From assembly GCF_015751785.1 (NCBI RefSeq), contig NZ_JADOTY010000001.1:744001-808000 (forward strand): 64,000 nucleotides of DNA. The letters are read 5' to 3'. The stretch is from Micromonospora vinacea (lineage in GTDB: Bacteria; Actinomycetota; Actinomycetes; Mycobacteriales; Micromonosporaceae). Shown here one piece after another: positions 27,124 through 38,863 of the stretch (the first letter of the stretch is position 1; every line of letters begins with the position of its first letter). Below the pieces are notes generated by a model, which was not told the origin of the DNA, ran no database searches, and worked only from the letters and a program-made list of their open reading frames with translations. The translations under genes and the position numbers were made by a program.

Positions 27124-28173
27124 TCAGACCAGGTCGAGGGCGCGGGCTGCGGCCAGCGGGTCGTTCGCGATGGTCACCGGCGCCGGCGCGGTCGAGATCG
27201 CCCATTCCGGGTCCTTCAGCCCGTGGCCGGTCACCGTGCAGACCACAGTGGAACCGGGCGGCACCGCGCCCGCCGCGGCCTGCTGCAACAGGCCGGCCAC
27301 GCTGGCCGCGCTGCCCAGCTCGACGAAGACCCCCACCTCGCGGGCGAGCAGACGGTACGCGGAGAGGATCTCCCGGTCGGTCACCGACGCGATCAGGCCA
27401 CCGGAGGCGTCCCGGGCATCCAACGCCTTGGTCCAGCTCGCCGGGTTGCCGATCCGGATCGCGGTGGCGATGGTCGACGGCTCCGGCACCACCTGGCCGG
27501 TCACGATCGGGGCCGCCCCGGCGGCCTGGAAGCCGTACATCTTCGGGGTGCGGGTGGTGGCGCCGGCGGCCAACTCCTCCGAATATCCCATCCAGTACGC
27601 GGAGATGTTGCCCGCGTTGCCGACCGGCAGGCAGTGGATGTCGGGCGCGTCACCCAGCGCCTCGACGATCTCGAAGGCGGCCGTCTTCTGGCCGTGCAGC
27701 CGGTCGATGTTCACCGAGTTGACCAACGCGACCGGGTAGTCCTGGGCGAGCTTGGCGGCCGTCGCGAGGCAGTCGTCGAAGTTGCCGTTCACCTGGAGCA
27801 GCTTCGCGCCGTGCACCAGCGCCTGGGCCAGCTTGCCCAGCGCGATCTTGCCCTGCGGCACCAACACGGCACAGGTCAACCCCGCCCGGGCCGCGTACGC
27901 CGCGGCGGAGGCGCTGGTGTTGCCGGTGGAGGCGCAGATGATGGCCTTGTTGCCGGCCTCGACCGCCTTGGACACCGCGAGGGTCATCCCCCGGTCCTTG
28001 AAGGAGCCGGTCGGGTTGGCGCCCTCCACCTTGAGGTGCACGTCGCAACCGAGCCGGGCGGACAGCACCGGCGCCGGCAACAGCGGGGTGTTCCCCTCGT
28101 GCAGGGTGACGACCGGCGTGGCAGCGGTGACCGGCAGCCGATCCCGGTACGCCTCGATCAGACCCCGCCACAT
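27124..28173 (-). CDS. thrC: Threonine synthase
   Basis: This PLP enzyme converts O-phosphohomoserine to threonine. It has 349 aa, the short bacterial type. The PLP lysine is in [14 protein letters not shown] (near residue 60), followed by [19 protein letters not shown] and the phosphate-binding glycine segment [15 protein letters not shown]. The ATG is at 28173. It lies 139 bp downstream of hom on the same strand, with its own possible promoter region containing the perfect palindrome GGGACGTCCC, and is separated from thrB by the exporter insertion. Confidence 0.95.
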   Translation of the reverse strand: MWRGLIEAYRDRLPVTAATPVVTLHEGNTPLLPAPVLSARLGCDVHLKVEGANPTGSFKDRGMTLAVSKAVEAGNKAIICASTGNTSASAAAYAARAGLTCAVLVPQGKIALGKLAQALVHGAKLLQVNGNFDDCLATAAKLAQDYPVALVNSVNIDRLHGQKTAAFEIVEALGDAPDIHCLPVGNAGNISAYWMGYSEELAAGATTRTPKMYGFQAAGAAPIVTGQVVPEPSTIATAIRIGNPASWTKALDARDASGGLIASVTDREILSAYRLLAREVGVFVELGSAASVAGLLQQAAAGAVPPGSTVVCTVTGHGLKDPEWAISTAPAPVTIANDPLAAARALDLV

Positions 28174-28312
28174 GTCGTTCTCCTCGTCTCTACCGCCGCG
28201 CCCAGCCGAGCATCAGGGCCACCTTGGACCAGCCTGCCGGAGTGGTCGATGGCACACCCCGGTTTACCCACCTGACGGGACACGCGGGACGTCCCGTCGA
28301 TGATGCAACGAC

Positions 28313-29635
28313 TCAGGCGTCGCCCTCGACCCGCAGCACACTGGTCACCGACCGGACGATGTCCAGACCGCGCAGCTCACCGACGGTCGCGGCGAGCGCG
28401 GCATCCGGTGCCACATGGGTGACGATGACCAGCTCGGCGTCGCCGTCACGGCCCGCTGGCCCGCCCGCCGAGCCCTGCCGCACTGTCGCGATCGACACGT
28501 CGTGCCGGGCAAACACACTCGCCACCGAGGCCAGCACACCCGGGCGGTCGGCCACGTCGAGGCTCACGTGGTAGCGGGTCAGCGCCTCACCCATCGGCCG
28601 GACCGCGAGGTCCGCGTACGCGCTCTCGCTGGCCGCGCGCACCCCGGCGAGCCGGTTGCGGGACACCGCGACCACGTCACCGAGCACCGCACTGGCGGTG
28701 GGCGCGCCACCGGCCCCCCGGCCGTAGAACATCAACTGCCCGGCCGCGTCCGCCTCCACGAAGACCGCGTTGAACGCGTCCCCGACGCTGGCCAGCGGGT
28801 GGCTGCGGGGGATCATCGCCGGGTGCACCCGGACGCTGACGGTCTCCCGGCCGGTGGGGTCGACACCCCGGGCCGCGATGCAGAGCAGTTTGATCGTGCA
28901 GCCCATCGCCTGGGCGCTGGCCATGTCCGCGGCGGTCACCTCGGTGATGCCCTCGCGGTGCACGTCGGCGGCGCCGACCCGGGTGTGGAACGCCAGCGAG
29001 GCGAGGATCGCCGCCTTCGCCGCCGCGTCGAAGCCCTCCACGTCGGCGGTCGGGTCGGCCTCCGCGTACCCCAGGGCGGTGGCCTCTTCGAGGGCCTCGG
29101 CGAAGCCGGCCCCGGTCGCGTCCATGGCGGAGAGGATGAAGTTGGTGGTGCCGTTGACGATGCCGGTGACCCGGTTGATCCGATCGCCGTGCAGCGACTC
29201 CCGCAGCGGGCGCAGCAGCGGGATCGCGCCAGCCACCGACGCCTCGTAGTAGAGGTCGCCGCCGCCCTCGGCCGCCGCCTCGTGCAGGGCCACGCCGTCC
29301 TCGGCGAGCAGCGCCTTGTTGGCGGTGACCACGCTCTTGCCGGCGCGCAGCGCCTCGACCAGCCAACTCCGGGCCGGTTCGATGCCGCCGACCACCTCGA
29401 TCACCACGTCCACGTCATCGCGCTTGATCAGGCCGAGCGCGTCGGTGGTGAACAGGTCCTCGTCGACCGGCAGGTCACCCCGGTCGCGGCCGAGCCGCCG
29501 CACGGCGATGCCGGCGATCTCCAGCGGAGCGCCGATCCGCGCGGCCAGGTCGGCCGACTGCTCGTGCAGCAGCCGGACCACCTCCTGGCCGACAGTGCCA
29601 CAGCCGAGCAGCGCCAAGCGCACAGGTGAGGTCAT
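28313..29635 (-). CDS. hom: Homoserine dehydrogenase
   Basis: This enzyme reduces aspartate semialdehyde to homoserine, the branch point of Thr/Met synthesis. It has 440 aa: Rossmann motif LLGCGTVGQEV at the N-terminus, the catalytic region GIVNGTTNFILSAMD and EADPTADVEGFDAAAKA, and a C-terminal ACT domain (from about HVSLDVADRPGVLASVASVF) that normally binds threonine for feedback inhibition. The ATG overlaps the lysA stop (ATGA), so argS-lysA-hom form a tightly coupled set. Confidence 0.96.
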   Translation of the reverse strand: MTSPVRLALLGCGTVGQEVVRLLHEQSADLAARIGAPLEIAGIAVRRLGRDRGDLPVDEDLFTTDALGLIKRDDVDVVIEVVGGIEPARSWLVEALRAGKSVVTANKALLAEDGVALHEAAAEGGGDLYYEASVAGAIPLLRPLRESLHGDRINRVTGIVNGTTNFILSAMDATGAGFAEALEEATALGYAEADPTADVEGFDAAAKAAILASLAFHTRVGAADVHREGITEVTAADMASAQAMGCTIKLLCIAARGVDPTGRETVSVRVHPAMIPRSHPLASVGDAFNAVFVEADAAGQLMFYGRGAGGAPTASAVLGDVVAVSRNRLAGVRAASESAYADLAVRPMGEALTRYHVSLDVADRPGVLASVASVFARHDVSIATVRQGSAGGPAGRDGDAELVIVTHVAPDAALAATVGELRGLDIVRSVTSVLRVEGDA

Positions 29636-31017
29636 CCCACATCCAAAGCCAGCAGGTCGTCTTCGGTTTCCCGCCGGACGATCAGGCGCGCCTGGCCGTC
29701 GCGCACCGCGACCACCGGTGGCCGGGGCACATGGTTGTAGTTGCTGGCCATGCTTCGGCAGTACGCACCGGTGCCGGGCACTGCGACAAGATCTCCGGGC
29801 TGCACGTCGGCGGGCAGGAATTCATCCTTCACCACGATGTCCCCGGACTCACAGTGCTTTCCCACCACGCGGGCGAGCAACGGCTGCGCGTCGGAGGCCC
29901 GCGAGGCCAGCGTGGCCGAGTAGGACGCGTCGTAGAGGGCGGTACGGATGTTGTCGCTCATCCCGCCGTCGACGCTGACGTACGTGCGGAGGCCGTCGAG
30001 GTCCTTGACAGTGCCGACCTCGTAGAGGGTGAACACGGCCGGCCCGACGATGGCCCGGCCCGGCTCGATGGACAGGTGCGGCACGGCCAGGTTCTCCGCG
30101 GCGCACTCCGAATCGACGATCTTGCGAAGCCGCTTGGCCAGATCCTGCGGGGTCGCCGGGTCGTCCTGGGTGGTGTACGCGATGCCGAAGCCGCCGCCCA
30201 GGTCCAGCTCGGGCAGCTCCACCCCCCGCGCGTCGCGGATCTGCGCCTGCAGGGCGAGCACCCGACGGGCCGAGACCTCGAAGCCGCTGGCGTCGAAGAT
30301 CTGCGAGCCGATGTGCGAGTGCAGACCGCGTAGCTCCAGCACACCCTCGTCGAGGATCTTGAACGCGGCGTTCGCGGCGGCACCGCCGGCCAGCGAGAAG
30401 CCGAACTTCTGGTCCTCGTGGGCGGTGGCGATGAACTCGTGGGTGTGCGCCTCGACGCCCACAGTGACCCGGACCAGCACCCGGGGTCGGACCCCGCGCT
30501 CGCGGGCCAGCGCGGTGAGCCGGTCGATCTCGGTGAACGAGTCGACGATGATCCGGCCCACCCCGGCGTCCAGCGCCCGGCCCAGCTCGGCGACCGACTT
30601 GTTGTTGCCGTGGAAGCCGATGCGCTCCGGCGGCATTCCGGCCGAGAGCGCGGTGGCCAGCTCGCCGCCGGTGCACACGTCCAGGTGCAGGCCCTCCTCG
30701 GCGATCATCCGGACCACCGCCCGGCAGAGGAACGCCTTGCCCGCGTAGAAGACGTCCTCGGTCGGGAAGGCCGCCCGGAAGTCGCGGCAGCGCGAGCGCA
30801 GGTCGGCCTCGTCCAGGACGTACACCGGGGTGCCGAACTCGGCCGCGATGTCGCGGACGCTCAGGCCCGCGACGGCGACAGCGCCGTCGGCGCCGCGCGT
30901 CACCGACCGCGGCCACAGCGCCGGCACGAGGGCGTTGACGTCGGCCGGGGTACGCAGCCAGGCCGGCCCCTGGTTGCTGATGTCCGCGTGCAGCGCACCA
31001 GCCTCGTGAGCCCTCAT
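29632..31017 (-). CDS. lysA: Diaminopimelate decarboxylase
   Basis: This PLP fold-III enzyme makes L-lysine from meso-DAP. It has 461 aa. The PLP lysine is in VFYAGKAFLC, the His/Ser pair is in GLHSHIGSQI, the phosphate loop is LGGGFGIAY, and the active-site cysteine region reads GKHCESGD. The N-terminal ~40 residues (WLRTPADVNALVPALWPRS) are the actinobacterial extension. The ATG is 1 nt after the argS stop and its own stop overlaps hom. Confidence 0.96.
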   Translation of the reverse strand: MRAHEAGALHADISNQGPAWLRTPADVNALVPALWPRSVTRGADGAVAVAGLSVRDIAAEFGTPVYVLDEADLRSRCRDFRAAFPTEDVFYAGKAFLCRAVVRMIAEEGLHLDVCTGGELATALSAGMPPERIGFHGNNKSVAELGRALDAGVGRIIVDSFTEIDRLTALARERGVRPRVLVRVTVGVEAHTHEFIATAHEDQKFGFSLAGGAAANAAFKILDEGVLELRGLHSHIGSQIFDASGFEVSARRVLALQAQIRDARGVELPELDLGGGFGIAYTTQDDPATPQDLAKRLRKIVDSECAAENLAVPHLSIEPGRAIVGPAVFTLYEVGTVKDLDGLRTYVSVDGGMSDNIRTALYDASYSATLASRASDAQPLLARVVGKHCESGDIVVKDEFLPADVQPGDLVAVPGTGAYCRSMASNYNHVPRPPVVAVRDGQARLIVRRETEDDLLALDVG

Positions 31018-31018
31018 G

Positions 31019-32686
31019 TCACATCCTCTCGGGTGCGGAGACGCCGAGCAGGTAGAGACCGTTGGCGATCACCGTGCGGGTGGCGTTGTTGAGCCAGAGC
31101 CGAGCGCGGTGCAGGTCGGTGATCTCCTCGTCGCCCAGCGGCAGCACCCGGCAGTTGTCGTAGAACCGGTGGTAGGAGGCGGCCACGCTCTCCTCCAGGT
31201 AGCGGGCCACCCGGTGCGGCTCCCGCAGCTCGGCGGCCGTCGCCACCACAGCGGGGAACTGGGCGAGCGCCTTGAGCAGCTCGTTCTCCTTCTCGTGGTC
31301 GAGCAGCTCGGGGCGGAACGCGTCGGCGTCGCCCGGAACAAGCCCCACCTCGGCGGCGTTGCGGGCCACACCCGCCGTCCGGGCGGCGACGTACTGCACG
31401 TAGTAGACCGGGTTGTCGCGGGTCGCCCGGGTCCACAGCTCGATGTCGATGTCGATCGGGGAGTCGCTGGAGTAGCGGGCCAACGCGTACCGGGAGGCGT
31501 CCACACCGATCGCGTCGACCAGGTCCTCCAGGGTGATCACCGTGCCGGCCCGCTTGCTCATCCGCATCGGGGCGCCGTCGCGCAGCAGGTTGACCAGCTG
31601 CCCGATGAGGATCTCCAGGTTGCGCTCCGGGTCGTCGCCGAAGCAGGCGGACATCGCCTTCATCCGACCGATGTAGCCGTGGTGGTCGGCGCCCAGCATG
31701 ATCACGACCCGCTCGAAGCCGCGCTCGCGCTTGTCCAGGTAGTAGGCGCAGTCCGCGGCGAAGTACGTCCACTCGCCGTTGGACTTGCGCAGCACCCGGT
31801 CCTTGTCGTCGCCGAAGTCGGTGGTGCGCAGCCAGGTGGCGCCCTCGGACTCGTAGAGGTGCCCCTGCTGGCGCAGCCGGGCCAGGGCGAGGTCCAGCTC
31901 ACCCCGGTCGTGCAGGTCCTTCTCGTTGAAGTAGGTGTCGAACTCCACCCCGAAGTCGCGCAGGGAGGAGCGGATCTCGTCGAACATCAGCGCGACGCCC
32001 TCGACCCGGAAGATCTCCTGGGCCGCGTCGTCGTCGAGCGAGCGCACCTCCGGCCGGCGGGCCTGCACCTCGGTGGCGATCTCGGCGATGTACGCCCCGC
32101 CGTAGCCGTCCTCCGGCGCCGGCTCACCCTTGGCGGCGGCGAGCAGCGACCGGGCGAACCGGTCGATCTGCGAACCGGCGTCGTTGAAGTAGTACTCCGT
32201 GCCGACGTCGGCGCCGGTGGCCCGCAGCAGCCGGCTCAGCGCGTCACCGACGGCCGCCCAGCGGACCCCGCCGATGTGCACCGGCCCGGTCGGGTTGGCC
32301 GAGACGAACTCCAGGTTGATCTTCTCGCCGGCGAGGCGGTCGCTGCGGCCGTACTCCGCGCCGGTCTCGACGATCACCCGCGCGAGCTGACCGGCCGCGG
32401 CGGCGTCGAGCCGGATGTTCAGGAAGCCCGGCCCGGCGATTTCCACCGATTTGACCCCCGGTGCCCGGCCCAGCTCGTCGGCCAGGGCGGTAGCCAGCTC
32501 CCGGGGCGGAACGCCCACCTTCTTGCTCAACTGCAGCGCGAGCGTCGAGGCGTAGTCGCCGTGCTCGGGGTTGCGCGGTCGCTCCACCACAGTGCTCGCC
32601 GGCAGCGCGGCGCGGTCCAGCCCACGCTGCTCGAAGACGGCGTGGGCGGCGGCAAGGACGACCGAGGCTAGTTCTGCAGGAGTCAC
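31019..32686 (-). CDS. argS: Arginyl-tRNA synthetase
   Basis: This class I synthetase has 555 aa. The N-terminal additional domain is followed by the HIGH-type motif in [20 protein letters not shown], the KMSKS-type loop is MRMSKRAGT, and a C-terminal DALR anticodon-binding domain ends LGVSAPERM. The GTG start is at 32686. It is the first gene of the argS-lysA-hom unit. A tRNA-Arg lies 2.7 kb away on the other strand. Confidence 0.96.
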   Translation of the reverse strand: MTPAELASVVLAAAHAVFEQRGLDRAALPASTVVERPRNPEHGDYASTLALQLSKKVGVPPRELATALADELGRAPGVKSVEIAGPGFLNIRLDAAAAGQLARVIVETGAEYGRSDRLAGEKINLEFVSANPTGPVHIGGVRWAAVGDALSRLLRATGADVGTEYYFNDAGSQIDRFARSLLAAAKGEPAPEDGYGGAYIAEIATEVQARRPEVRSLDDDAAQEIFRVEGVALMFDEIRSSLRDFGVEFDTYFNEKDLHDRGELDLALARLRQQGHLYESEGATWLRTTDFGDDKDRVLRKSNGEWTYFAADCAYYLDKRERGFERVVIMLGADHHGYIGRMKAMSACFGDDPERNLEILIGQLVNLLRDGAPMRMSKRAGTVITLEDLVDAIGVDASRYALARYSSDSPIDIDIELWTRATRDNPVYYVQYVAARTAGVARNAAEVGLVPGDADAFRPELLDHEKENELLKALAQFPAVVATAAELREPHRVARYLEESVAASYHRFYDNCRVLPLGDEEITDLHRARLWLNNATRTVIANGLYLLGVSAPERM

Positions 32687-32783
32687 CCAACCATGTTATC
32701 GGGGGTAGACTCGGGCACTCGGCGGCTCCCCTGCGCGTCATCCGGCCCGCCACTCCCCTGACCGACCGACTTGACGAGGCACG

Positions 32784-33581
32784 ATGAGCATCAGCACCCC
32801 GGGTGGCCCTGAGCGCCGCCCGACCGTGGTCAGCACCGGCAAGAAGCCGGCCGCTGGCCGGCCGGCGTCCGGCGCCAAGACCGGTTCCGGAAAGCCGACG
32901 GGCTCCCCCCGGGCCGGTGGCAAGGGCCCGCGCAAGCCGGTCACCCCGGTCAAGGTGAGCCAGGGCCGCGCGTGGGGGCCGATCGCGCTCTTCGTCGCGG
33001 TGGGCGTGCTCGCCGCCGGCATCCTCGGGTACGGCGCCTGGGCGTCGTTCCAGGGCTCCAAGCCGTGGGACAAGCGGGCCAACGCCATCGACGGCATCAC
33101 CAACATTCGCAAGTCCGACCCGGACAGCCTGAAGTACGAGTCGCACAAGTCGGGCCCGCTGACCTACAAGTACTCGCCGCCGGTGGGTGGGGTGCACAAC
33201 GCCGCCTGGCAGAACTGCATGGGCGACGTCTACGACGCCCCGATCGCCAGCGAGCACGCGGTGCACAGCCTGGAGCACGGCGCGGTGTGGATCACCTACC
33301 GCCCGGACCTGCCCAAGGACCAGGTCGACAAGCTCGCCGGCAAGGTGCGCGGCGTCGAGAAGATGCTGATGAGCCCGTACGAGGGCCTGGACAAGCCGAT
33401 CTCGCTGCAGGCCTGGGGCTACCAGCTCAAAGTCGACAACGCCGACGACTCGCGGATCGACGAGTTCATCAAGGACCTGCGGGTGAACGCCTCCGTCGAG
33501 GGCCCGACGGCGCTCTGCAACACCGGCATCACCGCCACCGGCACCACGCCGCGTGAACTCCAGCAGCAGCCCACCCAGTAA
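32784..33581 (+). CDS. DUF3105 membrane-anchored protein
   Basis: The protein has 265 aa. A Lys/Pro/Gly-rich cytoplasmic tail (1-60) precedes one membrane helix (~64-86), then an extracytoplasmic DUF3105 domain with VGGVHNAAWQNCMGDVYDAP and HAVHSLEHGAVWITYRP. The several conserved His/Cys residues make metal (perhaps copper) binding plausible, but the function of the family is not established. The ATG is at 32784, divergent from argS. It lies 8 bp upstream of a DUF305 gene, an operon pairing that recurs in actinobacteria. Confidence 0.85.
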   Translation: MSISTPGGPERRPTVVSTGKKPAAGRPASGAKTGSGKPTGSPRAGGKGPRKPVTPVKVSQGRAWGPIALFVAVGVLAAGILGYGAWASFQGSKPWDKRANAIDGITNIRKSDPDSLKYESHKSGPLTYKYSPPVGGVHNAAWQNCMGDVYDAPIASEHAVHSLEHGAVWITYRPDLPKDQVDKLAGKVRGVEKMLMSPYEGLDKPISLQAWGYQLKVDNADDSRIDEFIKDLRVNASVEGPTALCNTGITATGTTPRELQQQPTQ

Positions 33582-33589
33582 GGACGGCA

Positions 33590-34258
33590 ATGACCGCTCC
33601 GGCAACCACCGACAGCGAGTACGACGAGATCCCGGCCGCCCCGAACGAGGGCGGCCGGGCCCCGGCGTCGCGCTACGGCGTGCTGGCACTGGCCATCATG
33701 CTGGTGGTGGGGCTCCTCCTCGGCTACGCGGGCGGCCTGCTCACCCCGCGGCTCACCCGACCCGGTGACGCCTCGGTCGAGGCGGGCTTCGCCCGGGACA
33801 TGACGACCCACCACGCGCAGGCGGTGGAGATGAGCCTGATCGCGTACCGGTCGGCGACCCTCCCCGAGGTGCGGCAGATCGCCGTGGACATCGCCACCGG
33901 GCAGCAGGGCGAGATCGGCGCCATGCAGACCTGGCTGCGCGAGTGGAACCTCAGCCCGACCGCATCGAAGCCGCCGATGTCGTGGATGTCCGACGGTGCC
34001 ACCGTCAAGGACGGCCTGATGCCGGGCATGGCCACGCCGCAACAGATGACCGCCCTGCGCGACGCCCAGGGCATCGAGGTGGACCGGCAGTTCCTGGCGT
34101 TGATGTACGCCCACCACCTGGGCGGCATCCACATGATCGACGCGGCGCTCGACGCGACCGACAACGCCGAGGTGGTGCGGGTGGCGAACACCATGAAGGC
34201 CACCCAGCAGACCGAGTTGAACAACCTCCGGCAGCTCCAGACGCAGGCCAGGGGCTGA
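33590..34258 (+). CDS. DUF305 membrane-anchored protein
   Basis: The protein has 222 aa: a short acidic cytoplasmic start, one membrane helix (~29-50), and an extracytoplasmic ferritin-like helical DUF305 domain with the paired motifs DMTTHHAQAVEM (70-81) and MYAHHLGGIHMI (~164-175), followed by the Gln-rich QQTELNNLRQLQ helix. Family members are linked in the literature to copper or other metal stress, but no activity is firmly assigned. ATG with AGGA 8 bp after the DUF3105 gene, so probably one transcript. Confidence 0.88.
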   Translation: MTAPATTDSEYDEIPAAPNEGGRAPASRYGVLALAIMLVVGLLLGYAGGLLTPRLTRPGDASVEAGFARDMTTHHAQAVEMSLIAYRSATLPEVRQIAVDIATGQQGEIGAMQTWLREWNLSPTASKPPMSWMSDGATVKDGLMPGMATPQQMTALRDAQGIEVDRQFLALMYAHHLGGIHMIDAALDATDNAEVVRVANTMKATQQTELNNLRQLQTQARG

Positions 34259-34623
34259 CCAACCCGGACGGCGCACCCGGCCCGCGTCCCCGCCGATCGT
34301 GGCGGTGACGCGGGCCGCACCATGTCGACACCAGCGCACCCCGCGGCTCGGCCCCGGCCAACCGCTGGCGCAGCCCCGGCCAACACCGACGCCCGCACGG
34401 CCTTGATCGACTCGCGTTGCAGGAAACTGGGCTGTCCGCGCGACCGGCACGCCCCGACTTTCAGGAACCCGAGTCGATCAAGGCGGCCGAACCCGTCGCG
34501 TATGACCCGAACGCCCCTCTCGCACCTTGTGGGTGTTTTGCGTGGCACAGGCGATTACGTTGCTTAGAGAGTTTTCTCCCCACATATCGTGACCAGTTGC
34601 GATTCGGGCTCGTTGCCCAAGAC
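34259..34623. other. Gene-free stretch with palindrome upstream of the IS630-like gene
   Basis: No credible gene is seen in these 365 bp. It holds the 34400-34484 palindrome. The sequence after 34500 is noticeably less GC-rich (for example GTTGCTTAGAGAGTTTTC near 34558), as might be left by an old insertion. An in-frame TTG at 34597 could be an earlier start for the following gene. Confidence 0.5.
34400..34484. repeat. Long palindrome with GATCGACTCG arms
   Basis: Perfect 15-bp arms (GCCTTGATCGACTCG at 34400-34414 and complement at 34470-34484) flank a 55-bp centre. Inside, GTTGCAGGAAACTGGGC and the complement of GCCCCGACTTTCAGGAAC are partly complementary, so the whole 85 bp could fold into one long imperfect hairpin. 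It lies 142 bp beyond the DUF305 gene. Confidence 0.75.
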
Positions 34624-35316
34624 GTGGGGGTTGCACTCAGAGACGCACGGCGTTCGGTCACCAGCTGGTGCCGACGCCACACCATCGGTGGTGACGGGGC
34701 GGTGGCAGCCGTCCGTCGCGGACAGCGGCAGGGCGAGCCGGGAATGCTCAGCCGCGAACAGGAACTCGAGTTGATCGACATGCTGCGGGGCGTCCACCCC
34801 GACGAGTTCGGTCTGGACGAGGAGCTGTGGACGCGGCAGAGCCTCACCACGCTCATCCAGCGGCGCTTCGAACTGCCGTTGGACGTCGGCGCGGTCGGGG
34901 CGTACCTGCGGGCCTGGGGGTTGGGTCCGCGGGAGCCGCGCGAGCGGGCCTGCGGGCTCTGCGTCAGCGCGGTCGAGCGGTGGGTCCGCAGCGAGTACCC
35001 GGGGATCACCCGGGCCGCCCAGGAGCACCTCGCGGAGGTCTACTGGATCGGTCGGGTCCGGCTGCGCGGCACGATGCCGGCCGCCGACGTGATCTCTGCG
35101 GTCTCGTCTCGCGGTCGGGTGCGCTTCATGATCACCACGCCGACCGTGGACCCGCCGCTCCCCCGCGACTTCGTGCTGCGGCTCAGCGGCGAGGAGCAGC
35201 GCACCGTGCACCTGATCGTGGACGGCTCCTGGCCGCGCAACGAGTGGCCGCGCCGGCTCCCGCGGCGGATCGTCCTGCACCCGCTGCCCAGTTGCGGGCG
35301 GGCGGTAGCCGCCTGA
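34624..35316 (+). pseudogene. IS630-family transposase remnant or domesticated derivative
   Basis: About 230 aa from the GTG used here; the start is uncertain (TTG at 34597 possible). The N-terminal helix-turn-helix (ALRDARRSVTSWCRRHTIGG) and winged-helix part (LWTRQSLTTLIQRRFELPL..VGAYLRAWGL) follow the IS630 plan closely. The DDE part is degraded: the first catalytic Asp position reads VYWIGRVRL instead of an xDE motif, the second survives in HLIVDGSW, and the protein ends after IVLHPLPSCG, before the normal PxLNPxE third acid. The DNA-binding part is intact and the frame is clean, so it may have been retained as a regulator rather than being simple debris. No terminal inverted repeats were found. 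Confidence 0.65.
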
Positions 35317-35406
35317 GCACCGGGTGGGCCGGTCCGACACGATCGGCTCACCCGATACCGATTCGGCGTACGGAGGGGAGGTTTGCTAGTCTTCTCCAGT
35401 CGCTGA

Positions 35407-35481
35407 GCCCCCGTAGCTCAGGGGATAGAGCACCGCCCTCCGGAGGCGGGGGCGCAGGTTCGAATCCTGCCGGGGGCACCA
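35407..35481 (+). tRNA. tRNA-Arg, anticodon CCG
   Basis: A complete cloverleaf can be drawn. The 7-bp acceptor is GCCCCCG/CGGGGGC, the D stem GCTC/GAGC with loop AGGGGATA, the anticodon stem CCGCC/GGCGG with loop CTCCGGA (anticodon CCG, reading CGG), the T stem GCAGG/CCTGC with loop TTCGAAT, discriminator A, and CCA encoded (35479-35481). A -10-like TAGTCT lies 15-20 bp upstream. A hairpin follows 17 bp downstream. CGG is a frequent Arg codon in this GC-rich genome. Confidence 0.97.
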
Positions 35482-35498
35482 AGATTCACCAGCACGAG

Positions 35499-35530
35499 AG
35501 GCTCCTGACCAGAAATTCGGTCAGGGGCCT
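35499..35530 (+). terminator. Hairpin downstream of tRNA-Arg
   Basis: A 12-bp stem with one G-T pair (AGGCTCCTGACC / GGTCAGGGGCCT) encloses an 8-nt A/T-rich loop and is followed by TCAT. It fits a tRNA terminator. Confidence 0.7.
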
Positions 35531-35558
35531 TCATCGTGTTGGCGGAACACCCGCCAGA

Positions 35559-36026
35559 ATGTCGATCATGCTGTTTCTCGGTTTGCTCCTCGCCGCACTG
35601 GCTGGGGCGGTCATCGCGACAGTCCTCACCGTCCGCGGGTTCCGCGCGATGTTCAGGAAGAGCGAACGGTCGGGTCGCCTGCGTGCGGCGGCGCTGCTCG
35701 TCGGTGCGGTCGCCGTCGCCCTGTACGCGTGGGGCCTGCTCAACGTCGGCTACGCCGTGATGCGGGCCGAGGACGGTGGCACCGGATCCGCCCCGGTCGG
35801 ACCCTGCCGCGAGGCCGGACCACAGGTGGCGAGCCTGGTCATCGATTACGACGTCAGCTTCCTGCCACTCCGCTTCGAGTGCCGTCTCAGCGGTGGTGGC
35901 GCCTACGTCACCTCGTCCGTGCCCGGGTACGTCACCCCGGGCACGGTCGGCCTCGGCCTGGTCGCCGCCACCTGCGGAGTCCTCGCCAGCACGACGGCAC
36001 GCCGCGTCCGACCACCGGTGGCGTGA
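35559..36026 (+). CDS. Small membrane protein of unknown function
   Basis: The protein has 155 aa from the ATG at 35559 ([10 protein letters not shown]); a second ATG at 35568 is possible. There are predicted membrane helices at ~3-22, ~45-64 and ~125-145. The loop between the second and third contains two cysteines (GPCREAG and FECRLSGGG), which could form an extracytoplasmic disulfide. No family is recognised. It sits just past tRNA-Arg and ends 10 bp from the convergent UvrA-like gene. Confidence 0.65.
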   Translation: MSIMLFLGLLLAALAGAVIATVLTVRGFRAMFRKSERSGRLRAAALLVGAVAVALYAWGLLNVGYAVMRAEDGGTGSAPVGPCREAGPQVASLVIDYDVSFLPLRFECRLSGGGAYVTSSVPGYVTPGTVGLGLVAATCGVLASTTARRVRPPVA

Positions 36027-36036
36027 ACGGCGGCCG

Positions 36037-38418
<2,382 letters not shown>

Positions 38419-38447
38419 CGTGTCTCCATCTGTCGGGCGCGCAGGAC

Positions 38448-38858
38448 TCAGCGCACTTCCTGGATGCGGACCATGTTGCCTGCCGGGTCCCGGAAGGCAC
38501 AGTCGCGCACGCCGTACGGTTGCTCGGTCGGCTCCTGGACCACCTCGGCGTCACTGGCCTCAAGCTTGGCGAAGGTGGCGTCGAGGTCGGTGGTGGCCAG
38601 GTTGACGCCGAAGTAGCTGCCCTTGGCCATCAGCTCGAGGATGGTCTGCCGCTCGTCGTCGGTGATGCCGGGATTGGCGCCCGGCGGGTGCAGGACGATC
38701 GCGGTGCTGGGCTGGCCGACCGGCCCGACCGTGATCCACCGCATCCCCTCGTAACCGACGTCGAGGCGGACCTCGAAGCCGAGGATGTCGCGGTAGAAGA
38801 CCAGCGAGGCCTCCGGGTCGGTGTGCGGCAGGAAACTCGAGTGAATGGTGATGTCCAT
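38448..38858 (-). CDS. VOC-family (glyoxalase/bleomycin-resistance-like) protein
   Basis: The protein has 136 aa from the ATG at 38858 (MDITIHSSFLPHTDP); the longer frame upstream overlaps the AraC gene and was rejected. It has two beta-alpha-beta-beta-beta repeats: LVFYRDILGFEVRLDV in the first and DPAGNMVRIQE at the end, the usual C-terminal metal/ligand motif. VOC proteins include drug-binding proteins and dioxygenases, and the substrate cannot be told. It lies between AraC and UvrA-like genes on one probable transcript. Confidence 0.85.
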   Translation of the reverse strand: MDITIHSSFLPHTDPEASLVFYRDILGFEVRLDVGYEGMRWITVGPVGQPSTAIVLHPPGANPGITDDERQTILELMAKGSYFGVNLATTDLDATFAKLEASDAEVVQEPTEQPYGVRDCAFRDPAGNMVRIQEVR

Positions 38859-38863
38859 GCTGG

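Noticed and set aside
23386..28275. 1629-aa plus-strand open frame
   Set aside because: It lies antisense to the RND permease and thrC. Its translation is His/Arg/Gln/Gly-rich without any domain, a composition effect of high-GC codons read backward.
35407..35530. Integrative element attachment at tRNA-Arg
   Set aside because: No integrase gene nearby and no direct repeat of the tRNA 3' end was seen in the window.
34827..35558. Plus-strand frame joining the IS630-like region, tRNA-Arg and the 35559 membrane protein
   Set aside because: It passes through a perfect tRNA gene and has no domain before the hydrophobic start at 35559.
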